In this document: positions 15,636 to 23,548 of the stretch, piece after piece
Layout: every line of letters starts with the position of its first letter
Position numbering within the stretch: position 1 is the stretch's first letter
NCBI RefSeq assembly: GCF_046297875.1
Contig: NZ_JBKBHD010000001.1
Span: 1,736,001-1,800,000 of the forward strand
From: Parvibaculum sp046297875
GTDB lineage: Bacteria > Pseudomonadota > Alphaproteobacteria > Parvibaculales > Parvibaculaceae
Length of the DNA stretch: 64,000 nt
Reading direction: 5' to 3'
Notes under the pieces: generated by a model
Databases searched by the model: none
What the model was told of the DNA's origin: nothing
Seen by the model: only the letters and a program-made list of their open reading frames with translations
Position numbers and translations under genes: made by a program

Positions 15636-16457
15636 TCAAACAAGTATGCCGCGAGCAACGAAGAAGGGATTGTCGAGCCCGCGTTCCGTCTTGCCATAGA
15701 TGAGCGGTGTGCCGTCGAGCTGGGTTACGCTGCCACCCGCCGCAGCAAGTACGGCGTGTCCGGCGGCTGTATCCCATTCCATGGTGCGGCCATGACGGGG
15801 ATAGAGATCGGCTTCGCCTGCTGCGATGACGCAGAATTTGAGCGACGAGCCGGCGGCGAGAAATTCCTTCACCTTGTAGAGGTTCAGATATTCGTCGGTC
15901 TTGGTGTCGCGATGGGTGCGGCTTGCAATGACGACGAGCCCGTCGTCTGCGGGTCTGCGCGCAGAGATCGCGTGTGAGGGGCCTTCGCTGCTTCCCTTGC
16001 TGCAGGCAGCAACCGTCTCCTCGAAAGCGTGTCCCTTGCCGTATCCGAAGAACATGCGCTCCTTTGCGGGCGCATAGACGACACCCGCGACCGGCAACCG
16101 GCCTTCGATGAGCGCGATGTTGACCGTGAATTCACCGTTCTTGTTGATGAACTCCTTGGTGCCGTCGAGCGGGTCGACAAGGAAGAAAGCGTGCCCGACA
16201 TCGGGAATATGACCCGCGGCGGCGGCCTCTTCGGAAACGATGGGAATGTCGGGGGCAACGCGGCGCAGCTCGGCAAGGATGATCGCCTCGGCATCATTGT
16301 CAGCTGCCGTGACCGGGCTGTTGTCGTCCTTCCGGATCACTTCGAAATCGGTGCGATAGTGATCCATGATGGCGGCGCCGGCCATCAGGGCGATGCGGCG
16401 CAGTTCGCGGGTCAGGCCCGCCTTGTCGGAAATTGTCAAAACTCTGGTCCCTGGCAT
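15636..16457 (-). CDS. cysQ: 3'(2'),5'-bisphosphate nucleotidase CysQ
   Basis: CysQ hydrolyses adenosine 3',5'-bisphosphate (PAP) left by sulfate assimilation. It belongs to the inositol monophosphatase fold. The metal-binding signatures are visible: IPIVSEEAAA (Glu pair), the DPLDGTKEF motif, and the C-terminal MEWDTAAGHAVLAAAGG. The protein is about 273 residues from the chosen ATG; a start 5 codons upstream is also possible. It stands alone and converges with the ydbH operon. Confidence 0.92.
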   Translation of the reverse strand: MPGTRVLTISDKAGLTRELRRIALMAGAAIMDHYRTDFEVIRKDDNSPVTAADNDAEAIILAELRRVAPDIPIVSEEAAAAGHIPDVGHAFFLVDPLDGTKEFINKNGEFTVNIALIEGRLPVAGVVYAPAKERMFFGYGKGHAFEETVAACSKGSSEGPSHAISARRPADDGLVVIASRTHRDTKTDEYLNLYKVKEFLAAGSSLKFCVIAAGEADLYPRHGRTMEWDTAAGHAVLAAAGGSVTQLDGTPLIYGKTERGLDNPFFVARGILV

Positions 16458-16598
16458 CTGCCGGCCCCGCATTCTTGCCGATCTGGTCCGGTCCTCGCCA
16501 TGTGGGAGAGGTTGCCGCAAGTCGGGCAGGGCTGGCATTGAAGGCGGTGCAATGCTATCAGGCTTTCTAGACTTTCAGGGGTGCCGGGGCAATTCGAT

Positions 16599-17261
16599 AT
16601 GAGCGAAGCAACCGAAGTTTCCGCGCTTGAGCTTGCAGCTTTGATGTGCAGCCGGGTGTGCCACGATGTCATCAGCCCGGTGGGGGCGATCACCAACGGG
16701 CTTGAGGTGCTCGCGGATGATGACGATCCCGAGATGAAGGCCCATGCGATGGAGCTCATTACCAAGAGCGCCGCGCAGGCCTCGGCGAAGCTGCAGTTCG
16801 CACGGCTCTGTTTCGGGGCCGCCGGTTCGGCGGGGGCCGAACTCGATCTTCAGGACGCGAAGGCTGTGGCCGAAGGCCTCATGGCGGGGGAGAAGGCATC
16901 GCTTGCCTGGGATGCGCCTGCTGCGACCATCGGCAAGGACTATGTGAAACTGCTTCTCAACATGGTGCTGATCGGCATGGCCGCCATTCCGCGCGGCGGA
17001 GAGGTAGCGGTGACGGTCGAAGGCGATCTCGCAAAACCGGTATTGCGTGTCCGCTCGACAGGGCAGGCTGCGCGCGTGCCGGAGGAAACGGACAAGTTTC
17101 TCGGCGGGCGGGCGGCGGACCGTTTCCTCGATGCGCGCGCCGCGCAACCTTATTTCACGGGGCTTGTCGCGCGTTCGCTCGGTCTGACGATCAATGCGCG
17201 GATGGATGCCGATGCCTTTGTGATCGAGGCCTATTTCGCCGATGCGGGCGCCGGCGTCTGA
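16599..17261 (+). CDS. chpT: Histidine phosphotransferase ChpT
   Basis: ChpT passes phosphate from the CckA hybrid kinase to CtrA and CpdR in the alphaproteobacterial cell-cycle pathway. The phospho-acceptor helix is present (LMCSRVCHDVISPVGAI, His22), followed by a degenerate ATPase-like C-terminal domain. Length (220 residues) fits the family. The start at MSEATEVS is preferred over one 6 codons upstream. It converges with ctrA, its phosphorelay target, across a bidirectional terminator. Confidence 0.92.
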   Translation: MSEATEVSALELAALMCSRVCHDVISPVGAITNGLEVLADDDDPEMKAHAMELITKSAAQASAKLQFARLCFGAAGSAGAELDLQDAKAVAEGLMAGEKASLAWDAPAATIGKDYVKLLLNMVLIGMAAIPRGGEVAVTVEGDLAKPVLRVRSTGQAARVPEETDKFLGGRAADRFLDARAAQPYFTGLVARSLGLTINARMDADAFVIEAYFADAGAGV

Positions 17262-17283
17262 TCCTGGTTCGTGGCCGGAAAGA

Positions 17284-17308
17284 AAAGGGCGCCGGTGAGG
17301 CGCCCTTT
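17284..17308. terminator. Bidirectional terminator between chpT and ctrA
   Basis: A perfect inverted repeat, AAAGGGCGCC / GGCGCCCTTT with a 5-nt loop, has A/T flanks so that each strand gives a GC stem with a short U-run. It can stop both convergent genes. Confidence 0.85.
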
Positions 17309-17331
17309 GCATTTCAGCATCTGTCCTGCCG

Positions 17332-18039
17332 TCAGGCCGAGGCCTTGGCAGGCATTGCCGCTTCCGACGGATCGCGAAGCACATAGCCGCGTCCCCACAC
17401 CGTTTCGATGTAGTGATCGCCGCCGGTCGATACGGCGAGCTTCTTGCGCAGCTTGCAGATGAAGACGTCGATGATCTTGAGTTCCGGCTCGTCCATGCCG
17501 CCATAGAGATGGTTGAGGAACATCTCCTTGGTGAGCGTGGTGCCCTTGCGGAGCGAAAGCAGCTCCAGCATCTGATATTCCTTGCCGGTCAGGTGGACGC
17601 GGTTGCCTTCGACCTCGACAGTCTTGGTGTCGAGATTGACGGTGAGCTTGCCCGTGTTGATGACCGACTGCGAGTGACCCTTGGACCGGCGCACCACGGC
17701 ATGGATGCGGGCGACCAGCTCATCCTTGTGGAAGGGCTTCGTCATGTAGTCGTCGGCGCCGAAGCCGAGTCCACGGACCTTGTTCTCGATGCCGGCAAGG
17801 CCGGAGAGAATGAGGATCGGCGTGGTGATCTTGCCGACGCGCAGCGATTTCAGCACGTCATAGCCGCTCATATCCGGCAGGTTCAGGTCGAGAAGGATAA
17901 TGTCGTAGTCGTATAGCTTCCCGAGATCGACGCCTTCTTCGCCGAGGTCGGTCGTGTACACATTGAACCCGTCCGACTTGAGCATCAGCTCGATGCTCTG
18001 TGCCGTCGCGCTGTCGTCTTCGATGAGCAGAACTCGCAT
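17332..18039 (-). CDS. ctrA: Cell-cycle response regulator CtrA
   Basis: CtrA is the OmpR-family master regulator of the cell cycle, flagella and division in alphaproteobacteria. The receiver is standard: acidic pocket EDD, phospho-acceptor Asp51 (ILLDLNLPDMSGYD) and Lys101 (YMTKPF). The winged-helix domain ends with the recognition region IIDVFICKLRKKL and WGRGYVLRDP. Length (235 residues) is typical. The protein ends in small residues (AKASA), as expected for a regulated-proteolysis tag. The upstream region holds CtrA-like half-sites and a GANTC site, as expected for autoregulation and CcrM coupling. Confidence 0.97.
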   Translation of the reverse strand: MRVLLIEDDSATAQSIELMLKSDGFNVYTTDLGEEGVDLGKLYDYDIILLDLNLPDMSGYDVLKSLRVGKITTPILILSGLAGIENKVRGLGFGADDYMTKPFHKDELVARIHAVVRRSKGHSQSVINTGKLTVNLDTKTVEVEGNRVHLTGKEYQMLELLSLRKGTTLTKEMFLNHLYGGMDEPELKIIDVFICKLRKKLAVSTGGDHYIETVWGRGYVLRDPSEAAMPAKASA

Positions 18040-18082
18040 TGGTCCCCCTCCGGCGATCCTCGATAGCCCCGATCGCCGTGGC

Positions 18083-18199
18083 TTGGTTAATCCGTATTTC
18101 CGGACATTAATGCGAATTGGTTAACAAAGGTTAATCGGAACGGAAAAAATTCAGAAAAATTTACGGGTCGGTCCGCAAGTCATTGGAATACGGCGATTC
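18083..18199 (-). promoter_or_regulatory. ctrA upstream region: three TTAACC half-sites and a GANTC
   Basis: On the ctrA coding strand there are TTAACCTT (18134-18127), TTAACCAA (18124-18117) and TTAACCAA (18090-18083). All resemble the CtrA half-site TTAACCAT. The first two are 6 nt apart between TTAA cores rather than the canonical 7. A GATTC (GANTC, the CcrM target) lies at 18195-18199. The rest of 18040-18418 holds no gene and must also carry the fliI promoter. Confidence 0.55.
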
Positions 18200-18418
18200 T
18201 GACAGAAATCCACCCTTTTGGACAGGTTCCATAATGAAGGAACCCGGGGCCGGGAAGTTAAATTCCTGCCTTGAAAGCCTTGGCCGTGGCCGGTTTTCAG
18301 GGTTTACGCCGTCTTAAAGTCTTCGCGGCATGATCCTCCAGCGGCGGCGGCTTCTTTGGGCCAACGTCAAAACCGGCTTTGGCGGCAGTAGCTGCCACAA
18401 GAGGGAGCCTGGAGGCCA

Positions 18419-19756
18419 GTGCAGGCATTGTTGGCGGAAATCGGCGCGCTTCCCGAAGTGAAGCATTACGGGCGCGTTGTGAGCATTCAGGGGCTTACGG
18501 TCGAGGTGGCCGGGCCGCTGCACGCCATGGGTATTGGCAGCCGCCTTTCGGTGTCGAACCGTGCGGGCGAGCAGGTAATCTGCGAGGTGGTCGGGTTTCG
18601 CGACAATCGCGCGCTTTGCCTCCCGTTCGGCGCGCTTTCCGGCATCGGGGTGGGCTGCAAGGCAGTGCTTTCCGCGGACGAGCCGCACATCTATCCCTCA
18701 TCCGCCTGGCTTGGCCGGGTGGTCAATGCATTCGGCGAGCCGATCGACGGCAAGGGCCCGATCGCGCAGGGCGCCGTCCCCTATCCGCTGCGCAATACGC
18801 CGCCGCCTGCCCATATGCGCCAGCGCGTGAAGGGCAAGGTCGATCTCGGCGTCCGCGCGCTCAATACATTCACGACCGTCTGCCGCGGCCAGCGCATGGG
18901 CATCTTTGCCGGCTCGGGCGTCGGCAAATCGGTCCTGCTGTCGATGCTTGCGCGAAATACGGCCTGCGATGTCTCGGTGATCGGTCTGATCGGCGAGCGC
19001 GGCCGTGAAGTTCAGGAATTCATTGAGGACGATCTGGGGCCGGAGGGGCTCGCGCGCTCGGTCGTCGTCGTGGCGACCTCGGACGAGCCGGCGCTGATGC
19101 GCCGGCAGGCCGCCTATCTCACGCTTTCGCTGGCCGAATATTTCCGCGACCGCGATGAAGACGTGCTTTGCATGATGGACAGCGTAACGCGCTTTGCCAT
19201 CGCCCAGCGCGAGATCGGACTTTCGACCGGCGAGCCGCCGACGAGCAAGGGCTATACGCCGACCGTGTTTGCAGAACTTCCGAAACTTCTCGAGCGGGCA
19301 GGGCCCGGTATGGGCAAGGGCAGCATCACAGGCCTCTTCACCGTGCTTGTCGATGGCGATGATCACAACGAGCCGGTGGCCGATGCCGTTCGTTCCATTC
19401 TCGACGGTCATATCGTCATGGAGCGCGCCATTGCCGAACGCGGGCGCTATCCCGCGATCAATATTCTCAAATCCGTTTCGCGCACCATGCCGGATTGCAA
19501 CGCGCTGGAAGAAAACGATCTGATCCGCCGCGCGCGGGGGCTGCTTTCGACCTATGACGACATGGAAGAGCTGATCCGGCTCGGTGCCTACCGGCCCGGA
19601 TCGGACCCGCTGGTCGATGAGGCGATCCATTATCAGCCGGCAATCGAGGCCTTTCTCGCGCAGCGAAAGGACGAGGCGACGAGCCTTGCCGATGGCTATG
19701 CGGCGCTGGCTGACATTCTGGACAGGCAGCCCGTGACGGACGAGGAGGCTGAGTGA
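18419..19756 (+). CDS. fliI: Flagellum-specific ATPase FliI
   Basis: FliI powers the flagellar type III export apparatus. It is an F1-beta-like ATPase: Walker A AGSGVGKS at 164-171, GERGREVQEF, the Walker B strand DVLCMMDSVTRFA, and the C-terminal GAYRPGSDPLVDEAI. The 445-residue length is normal. The start is a GTG closely preceded by GGAGG; no nearby ATG fits. The stop overlaps the fliJ start. The gene diverges from ctrA across the shared regulatory region. Confidence 0.95.
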   Translation: MQALLAEIGALPEVKHYGRVVSIQGLTVEVAGPLHAMGIGSRLSVSNRAGEQVICEVVGFRDNRALCLPFGALSGIGVGCKAVLSADEPHIYPSSAWLGRVVNAFGEPIDGKGPIAQGAVPYPLRNTPPPAHMRQRVKGKVDLGVRALNTFTTVCRGQRMGIFAGSGVGKSVLLSMLARNTACDVSVIGLIGERGREVQEFIEDDLGPEGLARSVVVVATSDEPALMRRQAAYLTLSLAEYFRDRDEDVLCMMDSVTRFAIAQREIGLSTGEPPTSKGYTPTVFAELPKLLERAGPGMGKGSITGLFTVLVDGDDHNEPVADAVRSILDGHIVMERAIAERGRYPAINILKSVSRTMPDCNALEENDLIRRARGLLSTYDDMEELIRLGAYRPGSDPLVDEAIHYQPAIEAFLAQRKDEATSLADGYAALADILDRQPVTDEEAE

Positions 19757-20166
19757 TGCGCAACCGCGAATCCCTGATCCGGCTTCACAAGTTCCAGGTG
19801 GATGAAAAGCGCCGCAAGGTAGCCGAGCTTGAACTCATGCTGGCCGAATTTCGCCAGCGCGAGCGCGATCTGGAAGCACAGGTCGAGGCCGAGCAACGCA
19901 AGGCCGGCATTTCGGACGTGGCCCATTTCGCCTATCCGATGTTTGCCAAATCGGTGATCCGGCGCCGCGAAAACATCCTCGAATCCATCGAGGGGATAGA
20001 AGTTCAGCTCGAAGTGGCAAAAGAGGAGCTTTCCGCCGCGTTCCGGGAACTCAAGAAGTACGAGCTTCTCGAAGACAGCCGCAAGCGCAAGGTCCGAAAG
20101 GCAGCGATGCGCGTGGAGCAGGCTGAACTCGACGAGATCGCGCTCACCATTCATCGCGGTCATTGA
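19756..20166 (+). CDS. fliJ: Flagellar export chaperone FliJ
   Basis: This 136-residue, almost entirely helical, charged protein has long heptad stretches (VAELELMLAEFRQRERDLEAQ), the antiparallel coiled coil of FliJ. FliJ sits in the FliI hexamer and helps couple the ATPase to the export gate. Its ATG overlaps the fliI TGA, which indicates translational coupling. Sequence conservation in this family is low, so the call rests mainly on position, size and coiled-coil form. Confidence 0.85.
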   Translation: MRNRESLIRLHKFQVDEKRRKVAELELMLAEFRQRERDLEAQVEAEQRKAGISDVAHFAYPMFAKSVIRRRENILESIEGIEVQLEVAKEELSAAFRELKKYELLEDSRKRKVRKAAMRVEQAELDEIALTIHRGH

Positions 20167-20251
20167 GCGGCGCAATCCGCCGAATCGCTCTTTCCACTGC
20201 AGCATGCTTCGTTAGAATGACCGTAGCGACAACGAGCAGCGGTCAACGTCC

Positions 20252-20737
20252 ATGCCTTCCTTCGACATCGTTTCCAAGACGGATCTCGCCGAGATCGACA
20301 ACGCGCTCCAGAACGTGATGCGCGAGATTTCCCAGCGCTACGACTTCAAGGGGTCGAATTGCAGCGTTGAGCGGAACGAGCAGGAGCTCACCATCAAGGC
20401 CGATGACGACCTGAAGCTGAAGCAGATGCATGAACTGCTGCAGGGGCATCTGGCGCGCCGGCAGATCGAGGCCGGTATTCTCGACTACAAGGAGCCGGAA
20501 AAGGCAGCGGGGCAGAGCGTGCGCCAGAAAGTTGGAATCCGCGAAGGCATCGACAAGGAACTGGCGAAGCGCATCGTCAAGGATATCAAGGGATCGGGTA
20601 TCAAGGTTCAGGTCGCCATTCAGGGCGACGAACTGCGGGTGTCGGGCAAGAAGCGCGATGATCTGCAAGAGGTCATTCAGTTTGTGAAGGGGCTGAAAAT
20701 CGATCAGCCCCTCCAGTATGAGAATTTCCGCGATTGA
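20252..20737 (+). CDS. YajQ family cyclic-di-GMP/nucleotide-binding protein
   Basis: The 161-residue protein begins MPSFDIVSKTDLAEIDNAL and contains RYDFKGS, VERNEQELTIKADD, KEPEKAAG, KRIVKDIKGSGIKVQ and a GDELRVSGKKRDDLQ end. These are the full set of YajQ/UPF0234 landmarks. Some members bind cyclic di-GMP and a LysR regulator. The function here is unproven. It lies 85 bp after fliJ. Confidence 0.93.
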   Translation: MPSFDIVSKTDLAEIDNALQNVMREISQRYDFKGSNCSVERNEQELTIKADDDLKLKQMHELLQGHLARRQIEAGILDYKEPEKAAGQSVRQKVGIREGIDKELAKRIVKDIKGSGIKVQVAIQGDELRVSGKKRDDLQEVIQFVKGLKIDQPLQYENFRD

Positions 20738-20746
20738 GGCGCGGTG

Positions 20747-21070
20747 CTAGCCGCGGAAGAAGAGGCGCCGCACCATATAGATCAGGCTGATCGCGATCAG
20801 ATATCCGACAAAGCGAATGCCGACGAGTTGCAGCACTTCCATGTTGAGATAGTCAGGCAGCGGGTTCGCTGCGCCTGCATAGAAATTGCGGCCGATATTG
20901 ACGAGCTCGTGTACCACGGTCGCGCCGACTGCATAGACCAGGATGCGGCTATAGCGGCTCATCAGGATGGCGGCGATAAGCGCGATGACCAGTCCCTGAA
21001 TCGAATTGACCGTGTCGAAACCCATTCGGGCCCAGGCGAGCGCCTGGTTCAGAATTTCGTTGAGATCCAT
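20747..21070 (-). CDS. Small multi-pass membrane protein, unknown function
   Basis: This is a 107-residue protein with about three hydrophobic segments (IQGLVIALIAAILMSRYSRIL, LVYAVGATVVHELVNI and IRFVGYLIAISLIYMVRRLFF). The ATG is preceded by a G-rich ribosome-binding stretch; a start 5 codons upstream is possible. It sits between yajQ and flhA and converges with yajQ with only 9 bp between stops. No family is recognised. Confidence 0.65.
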   Translation of the reverse strand: MDLNEILNQALAWARMGFDTVNSIQGLVIALIAAILMSRYSRILVYAVGATVVHELVNIGRNFYAGAANPLPDYLNMEVLQLVGIRFVGYLIAISLIYMVRRLFFRG

Positions 21071-21308
21071 CTTGTCCCCCCTCAAGCGGTTACTTCGGAA
21101 GAGCCCCCTCTTCCAATGCGAAGCGTACTGCGCCTGCCACCACGCTGGCGCCGCACACGGTTGCGTGGCGAGAGGTTAGCCCAAAATGGGACAAGGTCTA
21201 GGTGTTTGCGGTGCAAAAAACGTCAGCCTGCGTTGCAAACCTGTCACAAGGGCTCCGGGATGGCGGCTTTCCGCCCTTTTTTCACAGTGAGTTTCCTTGC
21301 GTGGCGAG
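21071..21308. other. Gene-free stretch upstream of the 20747-21070 membrane gene
   Basis: There is no gene on either strand. It should carry the promoter of the small membrane protein. A GGCGG-CTTT-CCGCC hairpin followed by T residues at about 21262-21283 looks like a plus-strand terminator, but it has no nearby plus-strand gene except distant yajQ. Confidence 0.35.
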
Positions 21309-21343
21309 CTGCCGGCCGGGCTTTGAAAAGCCCTGGCCGGCAG
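21309..21343 (-). terminator. Long hairpin after flhA
   Basis: CTGCCGGCC-GGGCTTT pairs with AAAGCCC-T-GGCCGGCAG around a 2-nt loop: 16 base pairs with one bulged T. It lies 40 bp after the flhA stop and is the natural end of the fliF-flhA operon, though no U-tract follows on the minus strand. Confidence 0.55.
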
Positions 21344-21382
21344 GTTCGGCCTCTCGAATTGAACAATGCCGGTTTGCCTGTA

Positions 21383-23512
21383 TCACACGCTGCCGACTGT
21401 GCGCAGTTTGATGCGCGGGTGGATTTCGTTCTGCGACATGACGAATGTCTGCGGACGGAACCTTTCCACGATCGACCGGACATAGGGCCGCACGCCGGGG
21501 CTCGTCAGCAGCACGGGAACGTCGCCCGCCTGTGCAGCTTCCTCGAAGCGGTCGCGCATGGTGCCGATGAACTCCTGCAAGAGGGACGGCTGCATCGCGA
21601 GCTGCTTCTCTTCGCCCTGGCCGACAAGCGACTCTGCGAAAGCCTGTTCCCAGCGCGGCGACATGGTGACGAGCGGCAAGGCGTTGTTCTGGTCGCTATG
21701 TGCGGCGCAGATCTGGCGGGCAAGGCGAGCACGCACATGTTCGGTGATGAGCGTCAGGCTTTGCGTGTGGCCCACGGCTTCCGCGATGCCTTCCATGATG
21801 GTCGGCAGGTCGCGAATTGAGATTCGCTCCGTGAGCAGCGTTTGGAGCACACGCTGGATACCCGTGATCGTGATCTGCGAAGGCACCAGGTCTTCCACGA
21901 GCTTCTTGTGTTCCTTGCCGAGTTCGTCGAGCAGCTTCTGTACTTCCGCATAGGAGAGCAGGTCGGCCATGTTGTCCTTGATGATCTCGGTCAGATGCGT
22001 CGTCAGCACCGTCGGCGGATCGACGACCGTGTAGCCGCGGAAGGAGGCTTCCTCGCGCAGACCTTCGTCGATCCATGTCGCCGGCAGGCCAAAAGCAGGC
22101 TCTGTTGTGTGGAGACCCGGCAACTGGATCTGGCCGCCATGCGGGTCCATGACCAGCAGCTGGCCGACATAGACTTCGCCGCGGCCCGACTCGACTTCCT
22201 TCACGCGGATCATGTAGCTGTTCGCGTCGATCTGCACATTGTCGAGGATGCGGACGGAAGGCATGACGAAGCCCATGTCGCTCGCGATCTGACGGCGCAG
22301 CGCCTTGATCTGGTCGGTGAGCTTCTGGTGATCCTTGCCGTTGATGAGTGGCAGCAAGGCGTAGCCGATTTCAAGGCGCAGTTCGTCCATCTTCAGGGCA
22401 GTGCTGATCGGCTCGTCTGCGACAGGCGCAGCCTTTGCTTCGCTTTCCCGCGCCGCTTCGGCGTCCACCACGCGTTGTTTTCGCGTTCGTGTCAGATAAT
22501 AGGCAAGGCCGCCCGCACCGCCGGCAAGCGCAAGGAAGGGGATTGCGGGCAAGCCCGGAAGGAAAGCCATCGTTCCCATGACGAAGGACGACATGCCGAG
22601 CGCCTGCGGATAACCGGAAAGCTGGTCGAAAAGAGCCTGGTCGGCGGCGCCTTCGACACCCGCCTTGGAAACGAGGAGGCCGGCCGCGGTCGAGACGATC
22701 AACGCGGGGATCTGGCTGACGAGGCCGTCGCCGATTGTGAGCAGCGTGTAGGTGTGTGCCGCATCGCCGAAATTCATACCGTTCTGGGCAACGCCGACGA
22801 TGATGCCGCCGACTATGTTGATGAAGGTGATGAGCAGGCCGGCGACGGCGTCGCCGCGAACGAATTTCGAGGCACCGTCCATCGCACCGAAGAAGGAGCT
22901 TTCCTTTTCCAGGTTCGAGCGGCGCTCGCGGGCTTCCTTTTCGTCGATCAGGCCGGCCGATAGATCGGCGTCGATCGCCATTTGCTTGCCGGGCATGGCA
23001 TCGAGTGTGAAGCGCGCCGCGACTTCCGCGATACGGCCCGAACCTTTCGTGATGACGACGAAGTTCACGATCACGAGGATCGAGAAGACGATCACGCCAA
23101 TCACGAAATTGCCCTGCATCACGAAATTGCCGAAGGCCTCGATGACTTTGCCGGCGCTGTCCGTGCCTTCATGGCCCTCGCCGAGAATGAGGCGTGTGGA
23201 AGCGAGGTTGAGTGCGAGGCGCAGCATCGTTGCGATCAGCAATACGGTCGGGAAGGCGCTGAATTCCAGCGGCTTCTGGATGAAGAGCGCCGTCATCAGC
23301 ACGAGTACGGAGAAGGTAATCGAGATGGCGAGCGAGAAATCGAGTAGGAAGGCAGGCAGCGGCAGAATGAGGACGACGATGATTGCCATGACGCCAAGCG
23401 CAAGGGCAAGGTCGCCGCGCTTTGCAAGACTCGACATGACGCTGCCAGGCGTTACATCGGACAGTCCGTCGAACATTCCCTTTTTCGGGGCAGCGCCGCT
23501 CGCGTCACTCAT
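21383..23512 (-). CDS. flhA: Flagellar export gate protein FlhA
   Basis: FlhA is the inner-membrane export gate that docks chaperone-substrate complexes. The N-terminal half has about eight membrane helices with the FHIPEP hallmarks (FPTVLLIATMLRLALNLAST, RIAEVAARFTLDAMPGKQMAID). The large cytoplasmic half includes IGYALLPLI, DEGLREEASFRGYTVVDPPT and VRPYVRSIVERF. The 709-residue length is normal. It is the last gene of the operon that starts at fliF, 36 bp after flbD. Confidence 0.97.
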   Translation of the reverse strand: MSDASGAAPKKGMFDGLSDVTPGSVMSSLAKRGDLALALGVMAIIVVLILPLPAFLLDFSLAISITFSVLVLMTALFIQKPLEFSAFPTVLLIATMLRLALNLASTRLILGEGHEGTDSAGKVIEAFGNFVMQGNFVIGVIVFSILVIVNFVVITKGSGRIAEVAARFTLDAMPGKQMAIDADLSAGLIDEKEARERRSNLEKESSFFGAMDGASKFVRGDAVAGLLITFINIVGGIIVGVAQNGMNFGDAAHTYTLLTIGDGLVSQIPALIVSTAAGLLVSKAGVEGAADQALFDQLSGYPQALGMSSFVMGTMAFLPGLPAIPFLALAGGAGGLAYYLTRTRKQRVVDAEAARESEAKAAPVADEPISTALKMDELRLEIGYALLPLINGKDHQKLTDQIKALRRQIASDMGFVMPSVRILDNVQIDANSYMIRVKEVESGRGEVYVGQLLVMDPHGGQIQLPGLHTTEPAFGLPATWIDEGLREEASFRGYTVVDPPTVLTTHLTEIIKDNMADLLSYAEVQKLLDELGKEHKKLVEDLVPSQITITGIQRVLQTLLTERISIRDLPTIMEGIAEAVGHTQSLTLITEHVRARLARQICAAHSDQNNALPLVTMSPRWEQAFAESLVGQGEEKQLAMQPSLLQEFIGTMRDRFEEAAQAGDVPVLLTSPGVRPYVRSIVERFRPQTFVMSQNEIHPRIKLRTVGSV

Positions 23513-23548
23513 TTATAAGGTTCCAACCTGCGCAGGAATGATGGTTGT

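Noticed and set aside
21262..21283. GGCGG-CTTT-CCGCC followed by T residues as a plus-strand terminator
   Set aside because: No plus-strand gene ends near it (yajQ ends more than 500 bp before), so it has no clear client.
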